64,000 nucleotides of DNA from Isoetes taiwanensis (taxonomy: Eukaryota; Streptophyta; Lycopodiopsida; Isoetales; Isoetaceae), in the NCBI GenBank assembly GCA_021234155.1, contig JAJEKV010000135.1, positions 1,493,065-1,557,064 on the forward strand, in the 5' to 3' direction. Positions within the stretch are counted from its first letter, which is position 1. Every line of letters begins with the position of its first letter. A program made the position numbers and the translations under genes. Of this stretch, positions 1 through 12,136 are shown piece after piece. Below the pieces are notes generated by a model that did not search any database, was not told the origin of the DNA, and saw nothing but the letters and a program-made list of their open reading frames with translations.

Positions 1-367
1 AACCTCATTCCAGCACCTCATTATGACGACTGGACCATGTCATGCCACGTCATCATCTGCGAATTTGAAAGTGCCATCAAGTGGCGCTCTTTAAATTTAC
101 ACGTTGAGGCCCTTAGAATCAAATAAATATGCTAGAATCCTTGATCTTCTCTTGAGAAATCAGGGATGGGCTAGTCATCTGCCCCAAGATCTTGTTTGCA
201 AGCTGTCTCACTTCCATATCTTTGTTTGTTTTCTACCTAATAGTTTTTGTATAATAAGTAGTAGTCGTTGAGCTTCGGTATGATTTGTCTGGTTTCTGTT
301 GTTATTTGATGTGCTTCTTTCTCAAAGTAAGCATCTCATGACAATTTTTTATTTGTTATTTGTGCAG
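1..367 (+). other. SOQ1 intron (3' part)
   Basis: No reading frame is supported here. The stretch ends in a T-rich tract and a TGCAG acceptor directly before the first recognisable SOQ1 exon at 368. The exons for the HAD domain and the start of the thioredoxin domain must lie upstream of the window. Confidence 0.7.
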
Positions 368-3300
368 CTTACTGTTGTAGGTGTGCATTCCGCTAAATTT
401 GATAATGAAAAGGATCTCGAAGCAATACGTAACGCAGTGCTGCGTTATGATATTACCCATCCAGTTTGTTCCTAGTCCTAAATGTTAGTCGATTCTTGTA
501 CTGTTGTGAACATGTATAATTGGGTTAGGTGATTCCTTCCTTGTTACATTTGCATCAAAGAGCATTTATTCTATGGACTTAATACTATATACAGTTTTGC
601 TTGCATATGCCATATAATGGGAGATAGGAGCAAGCCATGTTCAAAGAGAGGAGGCAGTTCAATAAGCATGAGATTATATATGTTCACTGTGGATGTCTAA
701 GCATCAAAAACTATAGGCAGTTTTATTTGCACATGCCATATATGGGAGATAGGAGCAAGCCATGTTCAAAGAGAGGAGACAGTTTGTTAAGCATGAGATC
801 ATATATGTTATCAAATTGAAATTATTATCTGTGGATGTCTAAGCATCAGATGCATTCCTTCATGCCAGTGTAGGTGCCTAATCATTATCTACAGAGAGAG
901 GGGATTTACCAATGTCTACTGAGGACCTGAAGAGTCTATGAGGCTAAATACATATAGTATTTAAATCCTCAAGGATTCCTAGTCTTTTACTGTATTAGAA
1001 AAGTCTATTGTAAGAAAACTGATCAAAATCGGTCTTGGAGTGTTGGACTTGATGGGGATGTAACAATAAAAATGCAACAATGGCCTTTTTTTGGAAGAAC
1101 ATACAGGCAGGAATTTATGTCCTACTTTGCCTTCTTGTTTATTTTAGACTTCCATATGATAACCATTCTTCCTCCACTGCTGCTGTAATACTAATATTCT
1201 GTTGAGTCAAGTCTTTGGAACCATAAATCATGCCATGGGCATTCTATTTCTGATCCATCTATCTTATTATCGACTTTGTAGGTCGTCAATGATGGGGACA
1301 TGATTTTATGGAGGCAGCTTGGGGTAAACTCATGGCCCACCTTCGTTGTACTGAGTCCAATGGGAAGATCTATCGGGATACTTACTGGTGAGGGGCATCG
1401 TCAGGTACACTATATGCAACCCCATTACTTTCCATTAAAGGTTGAGACGCAGTCTCCTAAAAGATTTTTCAAAAGTGTATTTCATACAGAAGCTTCATTA
1501 TAGAGTGAAGAGTAAGCACCAAGAGAGACTAGTACCTTTTTATAATCAGTCATGTGTGACTGACAGTGTCTCTTTTTATAACGAGCCATGGATGTGACAT
1601 GGTCTGAACCGGTCACAGAGACTCCGCTTCAACTTCAACCTTATATGTGAGGTTTAGACTCTTCCAACTTCAGATCTATTAGGTAAGGAAGAGTGATCAA
1701 TCTATGGCCACCTGTAACAGATTCCTGAACGACACCTTTATATACTTGGAATTGCAGTTAAAACTTTTTTCAAAATCTTTGTAATCATAGTGTCTTAACC
1801 CTGTCTGGTCCTTTGTTGCCTACTCATGAGTGCAAGACTCATTATGTTACCGAAAATCATAAATCCTTCACGTGTCCATTGATAGAAATACTTGGAACTT
1901 AGAGAATACACGATCCTTGGTTCCAAACAAAATGCCCCATGGGTAATATATCATAATTTAGAAAAATTAAGTGTCCTTTGTTATTTGCATGCTGTTAAGT
2001 CTTTGCAACTTCCAGGTTTGGTGGCATTGAGCCTTTGTATGTTTTATACTTTGATGTTTCTAGGATCTTGATGACTTTGTGGAAGCTGCACTCCAGTATT
2101 ACGGGGAAAGAAAGCTTTTGGATCCGCAGCCTATACCCCAAGTCCTTGAGAAGAATAAAGATACTCGATTACTTTCCTCCCCACTTAGCTATCCTGGAAA
2201 GGTTGCGACAGATCTTGCAAATGGGAGGCTTTTCATTTCTGATAGTAACCATCATCGAATTGTAAGCCTTGGGTTCTTGTGCTGTCTCATCATGCAGAAG
2301 CATCTTGAAACACAGAAGAAATTATTAATTTGACTATTATTTTTCCTACCCAGATTGTAACTGATCTTAATGGGAACTTTATACTGCAAGTTGGAGGTTT
2401 TTCGGATGAAGGTTTTAAGGATGGATCTTTTCAAGCAGCGGCATTTTACCGACCACAGGTTTCTCTCATCACACATTGTTGAATTGTTCATTGTACGTGG
2501 ATATCAGCCTTAACTATGGCATACATGCTGTATTGTTGCTAGAACTGTTTGAGCTCCTAAGTAAGAAAATATGCCATTTTGCATCTGATGTAATTGAGAG
2601 TAGAGAGAGACACTCTAAGAGAGTGGAACTTGTTGTTCTTTATGCTTCTTCTATTGTTTTCAGGTTTTTCATCTGGATATAGGTCTAAAATCTCTTCATT
2701 TTTCTTTTCCAGGGATTAGCTTATAATGCAGCCAAAAATGTTCTTTATGTTGCTGACACAGAAAATCACGCCTTAAGGTATTCATGCGAAATTGTATACA
2801 GCATGATGCCTTAGCAGGAGTTTTAGTTAAGATACATATGATTGCTAGTTTCATTGATCACTGCCATGATTTTTGTCCAGGGAGATAGATTTTTCAAGTG
2901 AAGCTGTAAGGACATTGGCGGGCAATGGTCAAAAAGGGTCAGATTACAAGGGTGGTAACAAAGGGCTCTCACAGGTGTGTTCTATGAAGTAGGAAATTTT
3001 AGATCCTTCTCAAAATTCCTAATGTTCCTGCATGTGCAAGTTAGGAATTCCTTGTACCTATACCTTGATATGAAGTTAGGACTCCCTAACCAGAAAAGGA
3101 GAGTTTTTGCATGTAATGTGTGAGAATAAAAAAGAACAGCATAATTTGTGAAATTACTACATTGAAGGTCTCATAATTCTTTAAGGTTCTGAATTCCTAC
3201 TGGATGTGTTGTAGGTTCTAAATTCTCCTTGGGATGTCTCCTTTAAACCTGAAACTGGAATGCTATACATAGCAATGGCAGGGCAACATCAAATCTGGAT

Positions 3301-6300
3301 GTATGAAATAAAGACTGGCTTAGTAACTGTACTGAGTGGGGATGGTTATGAGCGCAACCTGAATGGGCAACGGTATGTGTGAATTAGTACAAGATCTTGG
3401 GAACCTTAATTCATTATTTCTTCAGGACGTTGAGATGGAATTACAATTGGCATCTCGATTTTCTGTTTAATCGATTTTATTACATAAAGAACTGGTCTGA
3501 TGTTTCTTGCAGAGGGCACAACTCATCATTTTCTCAACCCTCTGGCATCTCAGTTGCACCAGGTAAAAAAAAAGCCTATCACATTATGAGAGAGAAGCGT
3601 GTCTTGCTGCTAAGATGCTTTTGCTTTCAGGATCAAACACTGCATACATTGCAGATAGTGAGAGCAGCTCTATACGCTCAGTTGACTTAATAACTGGTGG
3701 GTCAAAGTTATTGGCAGGAGGGGATCCAGCATTTGCAGAAAATTTGTTTCAGGTACCTGTTTATGGCTGTATGCTAGTGGATTTTTATCCAAATGTTGAT
3801 CTTTTCTCATTTGCTCTTCTATCTAATCAATTTGCTTGTTTCCTTTTATAGTTTGGTGATAAAGATGGTATTGGCCCTCAAGCACAATTTCAGCATCCCT
3901 TGGGAGTGCTGGCAGGAAATGATGGCCTTGTTTACATTGCAGATTCTTATAATCACAAGGTGAAAAAGTGTCTCTGTTACTTCATGCTTAAGGCATTGTA
4001 TGCAACCACTTTATTGCATTTTACACTTAAGATTATTGTCTTGCAAAACATAGGTGAAGGTACTGGATCCTATCACCCAACAGGCGAAAACATTAGCTGG
4101 AATTGGTGTTGCTGGTTTCTTAGATGGCCTTGGTACTACATCACAGGTACGTATCTATATTCATGTAAAAATCCATGCACAACAAGCATAATTATATAAA
4201 TAGAGATTACTGGAAACTGGATCAGCTTTATTGATGTATGAAGCATGATATGAGAGAATCTGTTTCCCAAATCTTAAAGTTTTAATTTCAATTTGCTCAA
4301 AGATCAACAAAATACTAAGCCTATTAGTTTAATATTTTCAGTTCTCCGAACCCGGGGGACTTGCTCAAGGACCAAACCGTAAGTGTTCTTATTTAGAATT
4401 ATAGAGATTTCAAGTTGAAAATGAGAAATATTTTCATCAGAAACTTGATCTTTAAAAGCTGTAATAATCTTGTTTAAGGTAGGGAGGAAATGATCAATAT
4501 GATGCTCCAACAGGAATTATGAGCATAATTTATGACTGTCTCAAAACAAATCATGTGAAAGAGGTGCTGTATTGTTGTTATTTAGAAAAAGGGAGGGCAT
4601 ATTGTCACTTCTATCCACAAGAGCTGCATGTTTCTGATGCATAGTCACAGTATATAAGTTTCTCTTCTTTAACAATAGAAATTGAGCAGTTGTGGATGAC
4701 GAAACCAAATTGTTAAATCCTTTTGCAGGAAAACTTTTTATTGCGGACACAAACAATAATCTAATAAGAATTCTGAATCTGGCTGAAGGCCAGGTTTCAG
4801 TAGAGACCTTGCGGTTAACAGGTGTGCAGCCACCACAAAAGACACCAAAAAGATTAAGACGTAGAAATGCAGCAGATGCTCAACTAGTACGGGCTGAAGC
4901 TGTGGATGCAGTTGAGGGCAATCTAAACTTGCAAATTTCTCTACCATCAGGGTTTCACTTCTCCAAGGTAATACCATGACATACCTGCATTGAAAGTGGC
5001 ATGAAATATAATGATATATGCAAGCATTCCAATGAATCTACCTGCATTTTATAATTAGGCTTGGGTTTTTGAAAATGAGACCGCTCAGGTACCACATTTC
5101 AGAAGCAATTGATTGCCATTTGGGTGCCGAATGTTCGGAAGATAACTTAAAACCTTTAAGATTCCTTTTTGTATATGCTTTCTTTTGCTGGTTTGAAGGA
5201 TTATCTGTAGAGTGCAAGCATTAGGTGCATGAAAGCCATGATAACTAAAACTGTAGTACTTATAAACACGTAGAGACTTTTAGAGGTGTCAACGGTGATG
5301 TTAAAATGTTACATAGCCTAGATATTGGTATAGACATAGAGATCTTAGGAGATGGGATTTCTCTTCCCTTGTGGAATATGACCGCTATATCACGTAGATT
5401 ATTTTGTCATAGGCGGCTGCTACCTCAAAACTAAGGAGAATAGGCTGTTTGGAGAATGGTCCAATATCAATGAACATTTGGAGAATGGTCCAATTCCAAT
5501 GAACATTTTGGAAGTAGTGAAGTCAGCTCTCTGCATCATGTTCCCCCAGCCAATCTATCTTTTAGGCATATAAGCCAATCTATGGAAATAGGTCTTCATT
5601 CATCCTTCCTGCTCCTGTGATAACCCTTTTAGATGTTCCATGGAACCTTTATCCTTCTACATCTTTGCCTCCTAACCTCGCTTTTTAATGTCCTAACCCT
5701 TTAAACTTTTGATCTTCCACCATATAAGCCAATCTATGGAAATAGAGTCTAATAGGGTTCCTGATAGAACTGTAAGCTTTTCTGTCGGAGGAATTCCTTG
5801 TCTTTTTTTAAGCACAGTCCAAGGCTGTCAGCCCGCCAGCAGTGAAACTGCATTCTAGGAGGAAGCATCATGGCATGTCGCCAAAAAGGATCTTGGCATT
5901 TCACCGTTGCTACATGCCAACCGAGCTCTGGAATTCTACTGCAGTTGAGATAGTGAATTTACCTATATCAGGAAGTCTCTTTGAAGGCCATTATCTGATA
6001 AAATGAAGAGTTATGTTTGCTCGCAAGGCCTGGAGATGGCGATGCAGAGATTTACAACCAAGAGTTCCATCGTTTCTGTTTTGAATCAAATCATTCTATC
6101 TGACCTTCCTGTTTTGAATCGAATCATTCTATCTGACAGATCTCTCAATTTGGAAATAAAGATCTTTAAAGAGGAGAAGAGAAGAAAATATGTGAGATTA
6201 GAGGTAACGAAATTGGCAATAAGGATCCCAATAGGAAGAGCGAAAGAGCCCTTCTACCAGACTGGGTCTGGTATTGGAATTTAGAACAAGGAGCGTGCCA

Positions 6301-7878
6301 AATTTCATAGTCTTATTAGCTGAGATGCATCTGATTCAGGAGATCTACAGTAGTAGTGTCATTGTCTCATATGATTGGACTTTTGTTCACGTTTAGGTCT
6401 ACTTTGGAAGCAACATCAATCTCTTTAGCAAATCTGGCTAAATTATCACTACTACCTGTTTAAGGGAGTCAAAGATGTCATCAGCATATTTGTAATATGC
6501 TAGGAAGGGAGGCCAGATTTTTGGTGGATTATGCATATGCGCATGGGATGAAGGATAAAGCATGCATTCTTCACAGACCTGGGTAATGGAATTCTGTTAT
6601 ATATTAAAAGATGTGTACCATGTCTGTTTTTTGCCACCAGTTCTGTTGCTGATTGCCTCAATGAGGAGGTTCCATAGAACATGATGGACATATTTGTTTG
6701 CTGGTAAAACTGTACTAATATCGTTTGAACCCTCCAGATTAATGAACTATCTAGATCACTATATACTGTAAAATTATATGCTAGGTATGTCTTAGTAGTG
6801 AATCAGGCAATTTGGCATTTCCAGGAATGAATGAGCACGTCCCAGATCAAACCGGGTCCATGTACCAGCAATCACTTTCAAGATCAAAGAACAATTAAAT
6901 GAGGGCATGCTTGCAAGAATGTTAGGAATCCTGTAGACCACATTTGATCTTTACTATACCCTCTTGTAGGTATTTGTAAGAACACATATTTTATTTCATT
7001 GGACAAATCGACTTTATCCAACATTTGTGCACGAAAAGGACTATAAGGTGCTCCTGAGTGGTCCTTTATACGACCTGGTGCAAGAAGCTTGTCGGAGTTT
7101 AAAAAACTTGATTGAAAAGCCCCTGAAATATTGCATCTCGAATGACGAATCTGAAATACTCAGATCTATGTGGAACATTCTAACAAAATTCTATCAGGAA
7201 GCAATAAGCAAATACGATGTCGACATTGAACCGGAAAATGAAGTTGCCATAAAGGCTGTGAATGCTGGCGAGTTTGCTAACGACGGTCGTGCTATTTTAC
7301 GTTTTCTGAGGAAGAACGCAAATATCAATTCAACTGTGCATATTACATGCAAGGTAACCATGATGATTATTTTAAAGTTTTTCTCTTACGTCTTTTCTTG
7401 TGTCTATCTTAAGTGTACACAAGAAATCTGGGATAACAGCATGGTTAGAATATGCTAATTGAATTACCACTTTACATATGTTGTGTAAAACACGAAAGAT
7501 ACAATTCTGTTTTTGTTCAACCCCTATTCCTCCTCTTGTGGTTGAGTAGTTTTCGAGATTTCTTTTCTTTTGACCTTGACTGGCACTATGTAGAAGCTCA
7601 CTGTTGTTTTTTGATATCATTGTAGGCTTCTATGCAAAGCAGTGATAGATTCATTTTGTTTTTGTTTTAGTCAGTTGTTGTTTGACACTTGAAAACTAAA
7701 GCATTTAAAATTTTCCATACAGATATACTATTGTAAGGTGGATGCAGTATGTCTCTATAAGGTTGTCAATTTTGAGGTTCCTTTTATGGCTAGTGGAAAC
7801 CAATATCTGAAGGATGTGCCCCTAAAGTATGAAGTAACTCCTCCTAGTGATAGCAACGTTTTACGAGCACTTAATTGA
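368..7878 (+). CDS. SOQ1: SOQ1-like HAD/thioredoxin/NHL-repeat protein, 3' part (14 exons)
   Basis: In Arabidopsis SOQ1 is a thylakoid protein that restrains slow non-photochemical quenching, with a stromal HAD domain and lumenal thioredoxin-like and NHL domains. Exons: 368-463, 1282-1404, 2064-2261, 2354-2458, 2713-2777, 2881-2974, 3215-3372, 3513-3562, 3631-3752, 3852-3959, 4054-4146, 4342-4378, 4729-4967, 7198-7353, 7723-7878. The first two encode thioredoxin-like sequence ([16 protein letters not shown]). The next eleven encode NHL repeats with recurring (I/V)ADT/S-x-N-H motifs ([46 protein letters not shown]). The last two encode the C-terminal beta domain ([23 protein letters not shown]). 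All junctions have GT/AG ends and matching phase, and no stop interrupts the frame, so it looks functional. The 2.2-kb intron 4968-7197 holds no supported gene. The N-terminal exons lie outside the window. Confidence 0.93.
592..858. repeat. Tandem duplication inside SOQ1 intron
   Basis: Two units of about 126 bp start at 592 and 718. Both contain CATATGCCATATA followed by GGGAGATAGGAGCAAGCC and a CAAAGAGAGGAG tract. They differ by a few substitutions and a short indel. The duplication lies in the intron between the first two visible exons and does not touch coding sequence. A short open frame in it is a by-product. Confidence 0.8.
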
Positions 7879-8068
7879 TTCAAAAGGTTGTTTCCCATTG
7901 TTCGTTTCTGTATATGAATTATAAGAGTTCATTATTGAGGACAATAGCGAATACATGTTCTTTTTGTATCAATTCCTATACGATAAGAGACATTTTTATA
8001 CATAGACGTGATAAAGCTGTGGGGATTTACCCCAAAAAAAAAGAAAAAAGAAAAAAAAGTCCCTTGTA
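7879..8068 (+). other. SOQ1 3' flank with A-rich tract
   Basis: This follows the SOQ1 stop codon and probably contains the 3' UTR. An A/G-rich run at about 8031-8059 follows a CCCC, directly before the inverted-repeat element that starts at 8069. I see no clear polyadenylation signal. Confidence 0.4.
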
Positions 8069-8818
8069 ATAAACACTTAGTGCAAATTACTGTATATTTG
8101 CTTCAATTTTATACGGCGTAAATGTTCCTCCGCTTGTTGATGGCGGCGCCGCTAAAGTTCTTTCTTCAGGAAGGCTGCCCTTTCATTCTCATTCGGAAGC
8201 CATAGCCGGGTTTGCGATGGCGCCGGGTTAGCGATGCCATAGCGAGGTTTCATTCTCGCGGGTGCCATAGCGAGGTTTGAAAATGGCGCCATTATTCCGT
8301 CTCGAAGGCGCCATAGCCGTTCTCCAAGGTTTTTCAGTTTCTAAGGTTTCATTCTCCGTTTTTACGAAGCGCCATAGCACCATTTTTCAAGCGAGGTTTT
8401 TTTGGGAAAGTGAAAAAAGAGGACGGACTTAGTAGATGTCTAAAAAATCATCTCTGAGAGATGGATGGGTCCATGTTTTTCTTACCAAGCAAACTTTAGG
8501 TTGATCGAAGCGGTTTAGATCGATCCGGAAGCTCCAGCGAGTTCTTGCTTAATTTGTTTTCTTCAATGGCTGTGTTTTTTGCGTTAAATTGTTTTGTGCT
8601 TTCTATTGTTTTCTAAACTTCTATGCTTTGTGTTCGATTGCTTCGCCATAGCCGAGAGATATCTATTGTTTTCGAACTTTTATGCTTTTGTGTTCAGTGC
8701 TCGCCATAGCAGAGATAGCTAGAGGTTTTGTTTTCTGAACTTCTATGCCATGGCCGAGAGAGGGAACCATAGCCGAGAGAGGGAACGATCACGAGCGTAA
8801 TTTGCACTAAGTGTTTAT
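8069..8818. mobile_element. 750-bp element with perfect 22-bp terminal inverted repeats
   Basis: The 22 bases at 8069-8090 are the exact reverse complement of 8797-8818. Their core is CACTTAGTGCAAATTAC. The enclosed 700 bp has no long reading frame. It has many copies of a short GCCATAGC(C/G)GAG motif and GGCGCC runs, with a higher GC content than its surroundings. The size and ends suggest a non-autonomous DNA transposon (MITE-like). I could not find a matching direct duplication next to the repeats, so the superfamily and exact boundary are open. It sits about 190 bp after the SOQ1 stop codon. Confidence 0.65.
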
Positions 8819-8831
8819 GCGTCCGTGTCAG

Positions 8832-8963
8832 CGGGAGGAGGGGGCATTCGCCCCTCGGGGAGTCTCGGCGGCGGGCTCGGCCTCGGCGGCACTTTCGCGA
8901 CTCCGCCGCTGGTGGCGCCTCGGTGGTGGCCGAGGCTCTACGGGCGGAATGCCCCTCCTCCCG
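8832..8963. repeat. GC-rich imperfect foldback
   Basis: GGGAGGAGGGGGCATTCGCC near 8833 pairs with GGCGGAATGCCCCTCCTCCC near 8943-8962, with one mismatch and a bulge. Complementarity continues less perfectly inward, giving arms of about 35-40 bases around a GC-rich loop. Overlapping reading frames on the minus strand follow from the composition. It could be a small foldback transposon or a hairpin-RNA source, and nothing here decides which. Confidence 0.6.
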
Positions 8964-10547
8964 TCGATCACGTAGTACAAAAAACATAACATACGCGCAC
9001 ACGCACACGCACACATACATTCAAGGGAGAAATAACACATTCAAAATCGATCGATAAGAGATGGGTTTTTTGCCGCCTCCATGTTCTGTCATGAAGCATC
9101 AAGGTGCATCACGTGGATATGATAGGAATTCTCTTCTCGCATTTGGCATGAATGAGTCTCCTCGACGGTTGAAAAGATGTTGGAAAGAGAATTGTAATGT
9201 ATGGTTTGCTCGCTGGTCTTTGTAAATATAACATTGCATAGCACTGCACAGTGCTTGCAAATTCCGATCTCGAGCTTTTAGAACACTATCTAGATGGTGG
9301 TTTTTTTTCTTTTTTTTTCTTTGAAATATTGTAGGACATATGTTAGAAAGGTTCTTGGAAATTTGAGTGACTTCAGAAATGATTTTACATCGCTCTCTGA
9401 TTTGGACACTTGTTTACGCATATAGCATGGATATTGAATGACAGAAATACAATGGGCCTATGGGGATGTCTTGAAATACAAAGGATAATACATAGCTCTT
9501 TAATTTATGCACTTGTTTTTGCCTATTACTTGTCAAAGCACCTTTAGGGGTTATATATTGTCAAATGCCTCGAGAATTTTAGATACTCCATCCTTTTAAA
9601 CATTTTAAGCCATAAAGTAAGTTTGTCTTTTAGGTCCTACTTTTTCTACAAACTCATGCAACAAATGCATGCATGCCTACTGGCCATTCGTCACTATCAT
9701 TGGATTGGTGGGTTGCATATGTAAATTTCATGGCTTTGAACCAGAGACAAGCCTTTTTTATTTTCCAAGTGGAGGTTCCATTCTATTAAATTATTTCGGA
9801 TGCCTTAATGTTTGGCATCTGTGAACCAACAAAAAGTCCAAAAGCGAAATTCTTGTTTAGGGTTTTGAAAAGATATTACACATCATTTAAGTAGCCAAAC
9901 CATTATGGCTAGTTGCAAAGGCCATGCTGCAACCTTTTTTTCTAGATATGCAAGCGCATGGAATACAAGTGGCATTATAAACAGTATTCCTCTGCAAGCA
10001 TGCATTAGACCCATTCTCTTGCATTTCTTGTTTTTAGAGGGCATGAAAAACCGTTCTGGTGTATGTTCTTGATGATTTGTGGCCTCTGATTCATTTTCCA
10101 ATGGATTTTACCTTCGAATACTGGCATTGCTCTAAGAAAGACATGGAGAAATATTGTTCAACTTCTGTAAAGCAGCAAGCTTCATCCAGCTCTGTAGATT
10201 ACATACTAGACTTTTTGTATATGTAACTTTAATTTGCATGAACCATTGATTACTGAATACAAGTTCTATTTGGTCTTATTTGGTTATATATCTTCTATTC
10301 GCATCTAAGATGGAATTACGCTTATGCTATAAATTTAATTATAGAATCTAATTTGTTGGTTTCTAATACAAAGGTGGTTACAGTTCTATTTCAATATATG
10401 ATTGAATATCTAATCTGGCTTATATTTCTCATGTCAATATATGATTGAATATCTCCCATGTCACCTCTAAGAAAGTTCCATATTTCTATTTCACTAGAAA
10501 TTCTATCTGGTCTCTTTGGCAGATCTGCACTATCCAATAATTCATTA
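8964..10547. other. Intergenic, no supported gene
   Basis: The sequence is AT-rich with a short CA/CG repeat near 8994-9016, T-rich runs near 9300-9320 and a small direct repeat (CAATATATGATTGAATATCT near 10393 and 10435). A 72-codon minus-strand frame at 9883-10101 has no recognisable motif and I do not call it. Confidence 0.5.
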
Positions 10548-10796
10548 TCATTTTAGGGTAGGGATTCCATCCATGTGTTCCTCATAAGGCACAACATTCG
10601 TAGCTTTTTCAAGGGCTGTTTGCAACTGGCTCACATAAAAAATTGGATGAATGTCCACATTTGGTGGGAGTTGCAACTTGAAGGCAACATCACTGTACTT
10701 TTTTCTTATATAAAGACCAATATATCTTGGGGAGAGCTCTAATTTCTTTCCTGCTAGCAATGGCAATATTGCTTTCCATTTAAGGTTCGCAGACAT
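10548..10796 (-). pseudogene. Ty3/gypsy integrase C-terminal fragment
   Basis: The 82-residue frame contains LSPRYIGLYIRKKYSDVAFK, LQLPPNVDIHPIFYVSQLQ and a short charged tail. This matches the end of Ty3/gypsy integrases, where a GPF/Y-like region and the HPVFHVSQLK-like motif precede the polyprotein end. No integrase core or LTR is visible nearby. It may be the left part of the gypsy copy G1 whose RNase H lies at 20724-25929 on the same strand, because the gene order fits. That link is an inference. Confidence 0.75.
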
Positions 10797-10805
10797 TAAA
10801 ATATA

Positions 10806-10837
10806 CTTCCTTCCTTCCTTCCTTCCTTCCTTCCTTT
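10806..10837. repeat. (TTCC)n microsatellite
   Basis: About eight tandem TTCC units directly follow the gypsy integrase fragment. Confidence 0.95.
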
Positions 10838-10931
10838 ATTATGTCTATGTTTTTTTATCTCTTCTTTATTACATCTATGTGTATAAGCATAGTTCTTATA
10901 TTTGGTACATCAGAGTTGCATTTGCGACAAT

Positions 10932-11246
10932 TTATGCAACATCATTGATAGAGGACATAAATGAGGTTGATTGTATCCATCAAATGGAATAAAATAGATA
11001 CATAAAAAGCATGTTTTGGCTATATCTTGCTTCATTGCTATCTGGGTCGTTGGCCCAGAGCATATCCTGGAATATATTAGGGATATGCAGCATCATTGAT
11101 AGGTAGAAATTTAGTCAATAAAATGAGGTTGATTGTATCCATCCAATAGAATAGAATAGATACATGAAAGCATTTTATGGCTATATCTTACTTTATGGCT
11201 ATCTGGGTTGTTGGCCTACAGCATATCATGGAATATACCAGGGATC
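10932..11246. repeat. Two tandem copies of a dispersed ~155-bp repeat
   Basis: Copies at about 10932-11083 and 11084-11246 share GCATCATTGATAG, ATGAGGTTGATTGTATCCAT, GGCTATATCTT and GAGCATATCxTGGAATATA. They differ by substitutions and small indels. A third, partial copy lies at about 16101-16180, beyond the LINE insertions. Confidence 0.8.
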
Positions 11247-11400
11247 AATCAGGCTTCGCAAATCCAATCGCGCCAGAAAGAATAGGCTTTTCCAACAAGA
11301 ATCGATGATATGGAAAGAAAGGCTTAAGGGCTAACAATGACAGTGGCAAACAAGTAATATTTGATAATGTCTACAAATCTTTTCTAAAATCAAAATGCAT

Positions 11401-11640
11401 TTGTCACTAATTTTGCCTATGATGTCCAAGGTGCATAGTTCCTTGGTTCTACGATCCCAACAAAGCCCCAAATGTCATGAATTTTTCTAACACGCCTCTA
11501 ACCACAATCCTTTGTCACTAGTTCTAGCTATGATGTCCATATATGATTGATGCATAGTGCCTTGGTTCTACAATGAAAACAAAGCCTCAAATGTCATGAA
11601 TTTTTTTAACATGCCTCCAAAGACAATCTTATATCTTTCA
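11401..11640. repeat. Diverged tandem duplication (~111-bp unit)
   Basis: The unit starts with TTGTCACTA and contains CTATGATGTCC, CCTTGGTTCTAC and CAAATGTCATGAATTTTT. The second copy starts at 11512 and carries an insertion of about 12 bp after ATGTCC. Confidence 0.75.
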
Positions 11641-12120
11641 AAAAGCAATTTTGTCTTTCATTCAAACAAGTTTGTTTTTTTTAATTGATAAATAAATAGT
11701 ACATTTTACATCATACCACGTAGCAGCATCCAAATGTTCCAAGAATTAATCTGAACGCAAGACCTCCTAGTTATTAACCCAAAGGACTAGCCAACAAACC
11801 AAAGGGAAGGGACAAAATAAATATTTAAATTTATTAATAATATAAATATGGAAAACCTTATTGGAAGCCACTCAATGGCTAGATAGAAAGTGTTATTTCT
11901 ACACCAAAAGATAGAGGGTTGATGAAGCACTAGCTATCTAGTACTCAAACCAAAGTAGTGGAACCTCTTATGCCCTTATTATATCAAATTATCCTATACC
12001 GGTACCATGGTGGACTTTCTTTTGAAAGAACTTAGCAGACACTAAAGCAACAGCTCTTGATTGTTGAGTCCTCAGTAGTCACCATGATCTACTCATTTAT
12101 TTACTCTTGATTGTTTAGTA
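11641..12120. other. Intergenic, pre-insertion sequence of the LINE target
   Basis: I see no gene or clear repeat. The right edge is the empty-site sequence ending ..TTGTTTAGTA, next to the target-site duplication of the following LINE. Confidence 0.4.
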
Positions 12121-12136
12121 TCATCATTACTGCAAT

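Noticed and set aside
8694-9040. Two overlapping Arg-rich minus-strand frames
   Set aside because: They cover the GC-rich foldback in different frames. Composition alone explains them.
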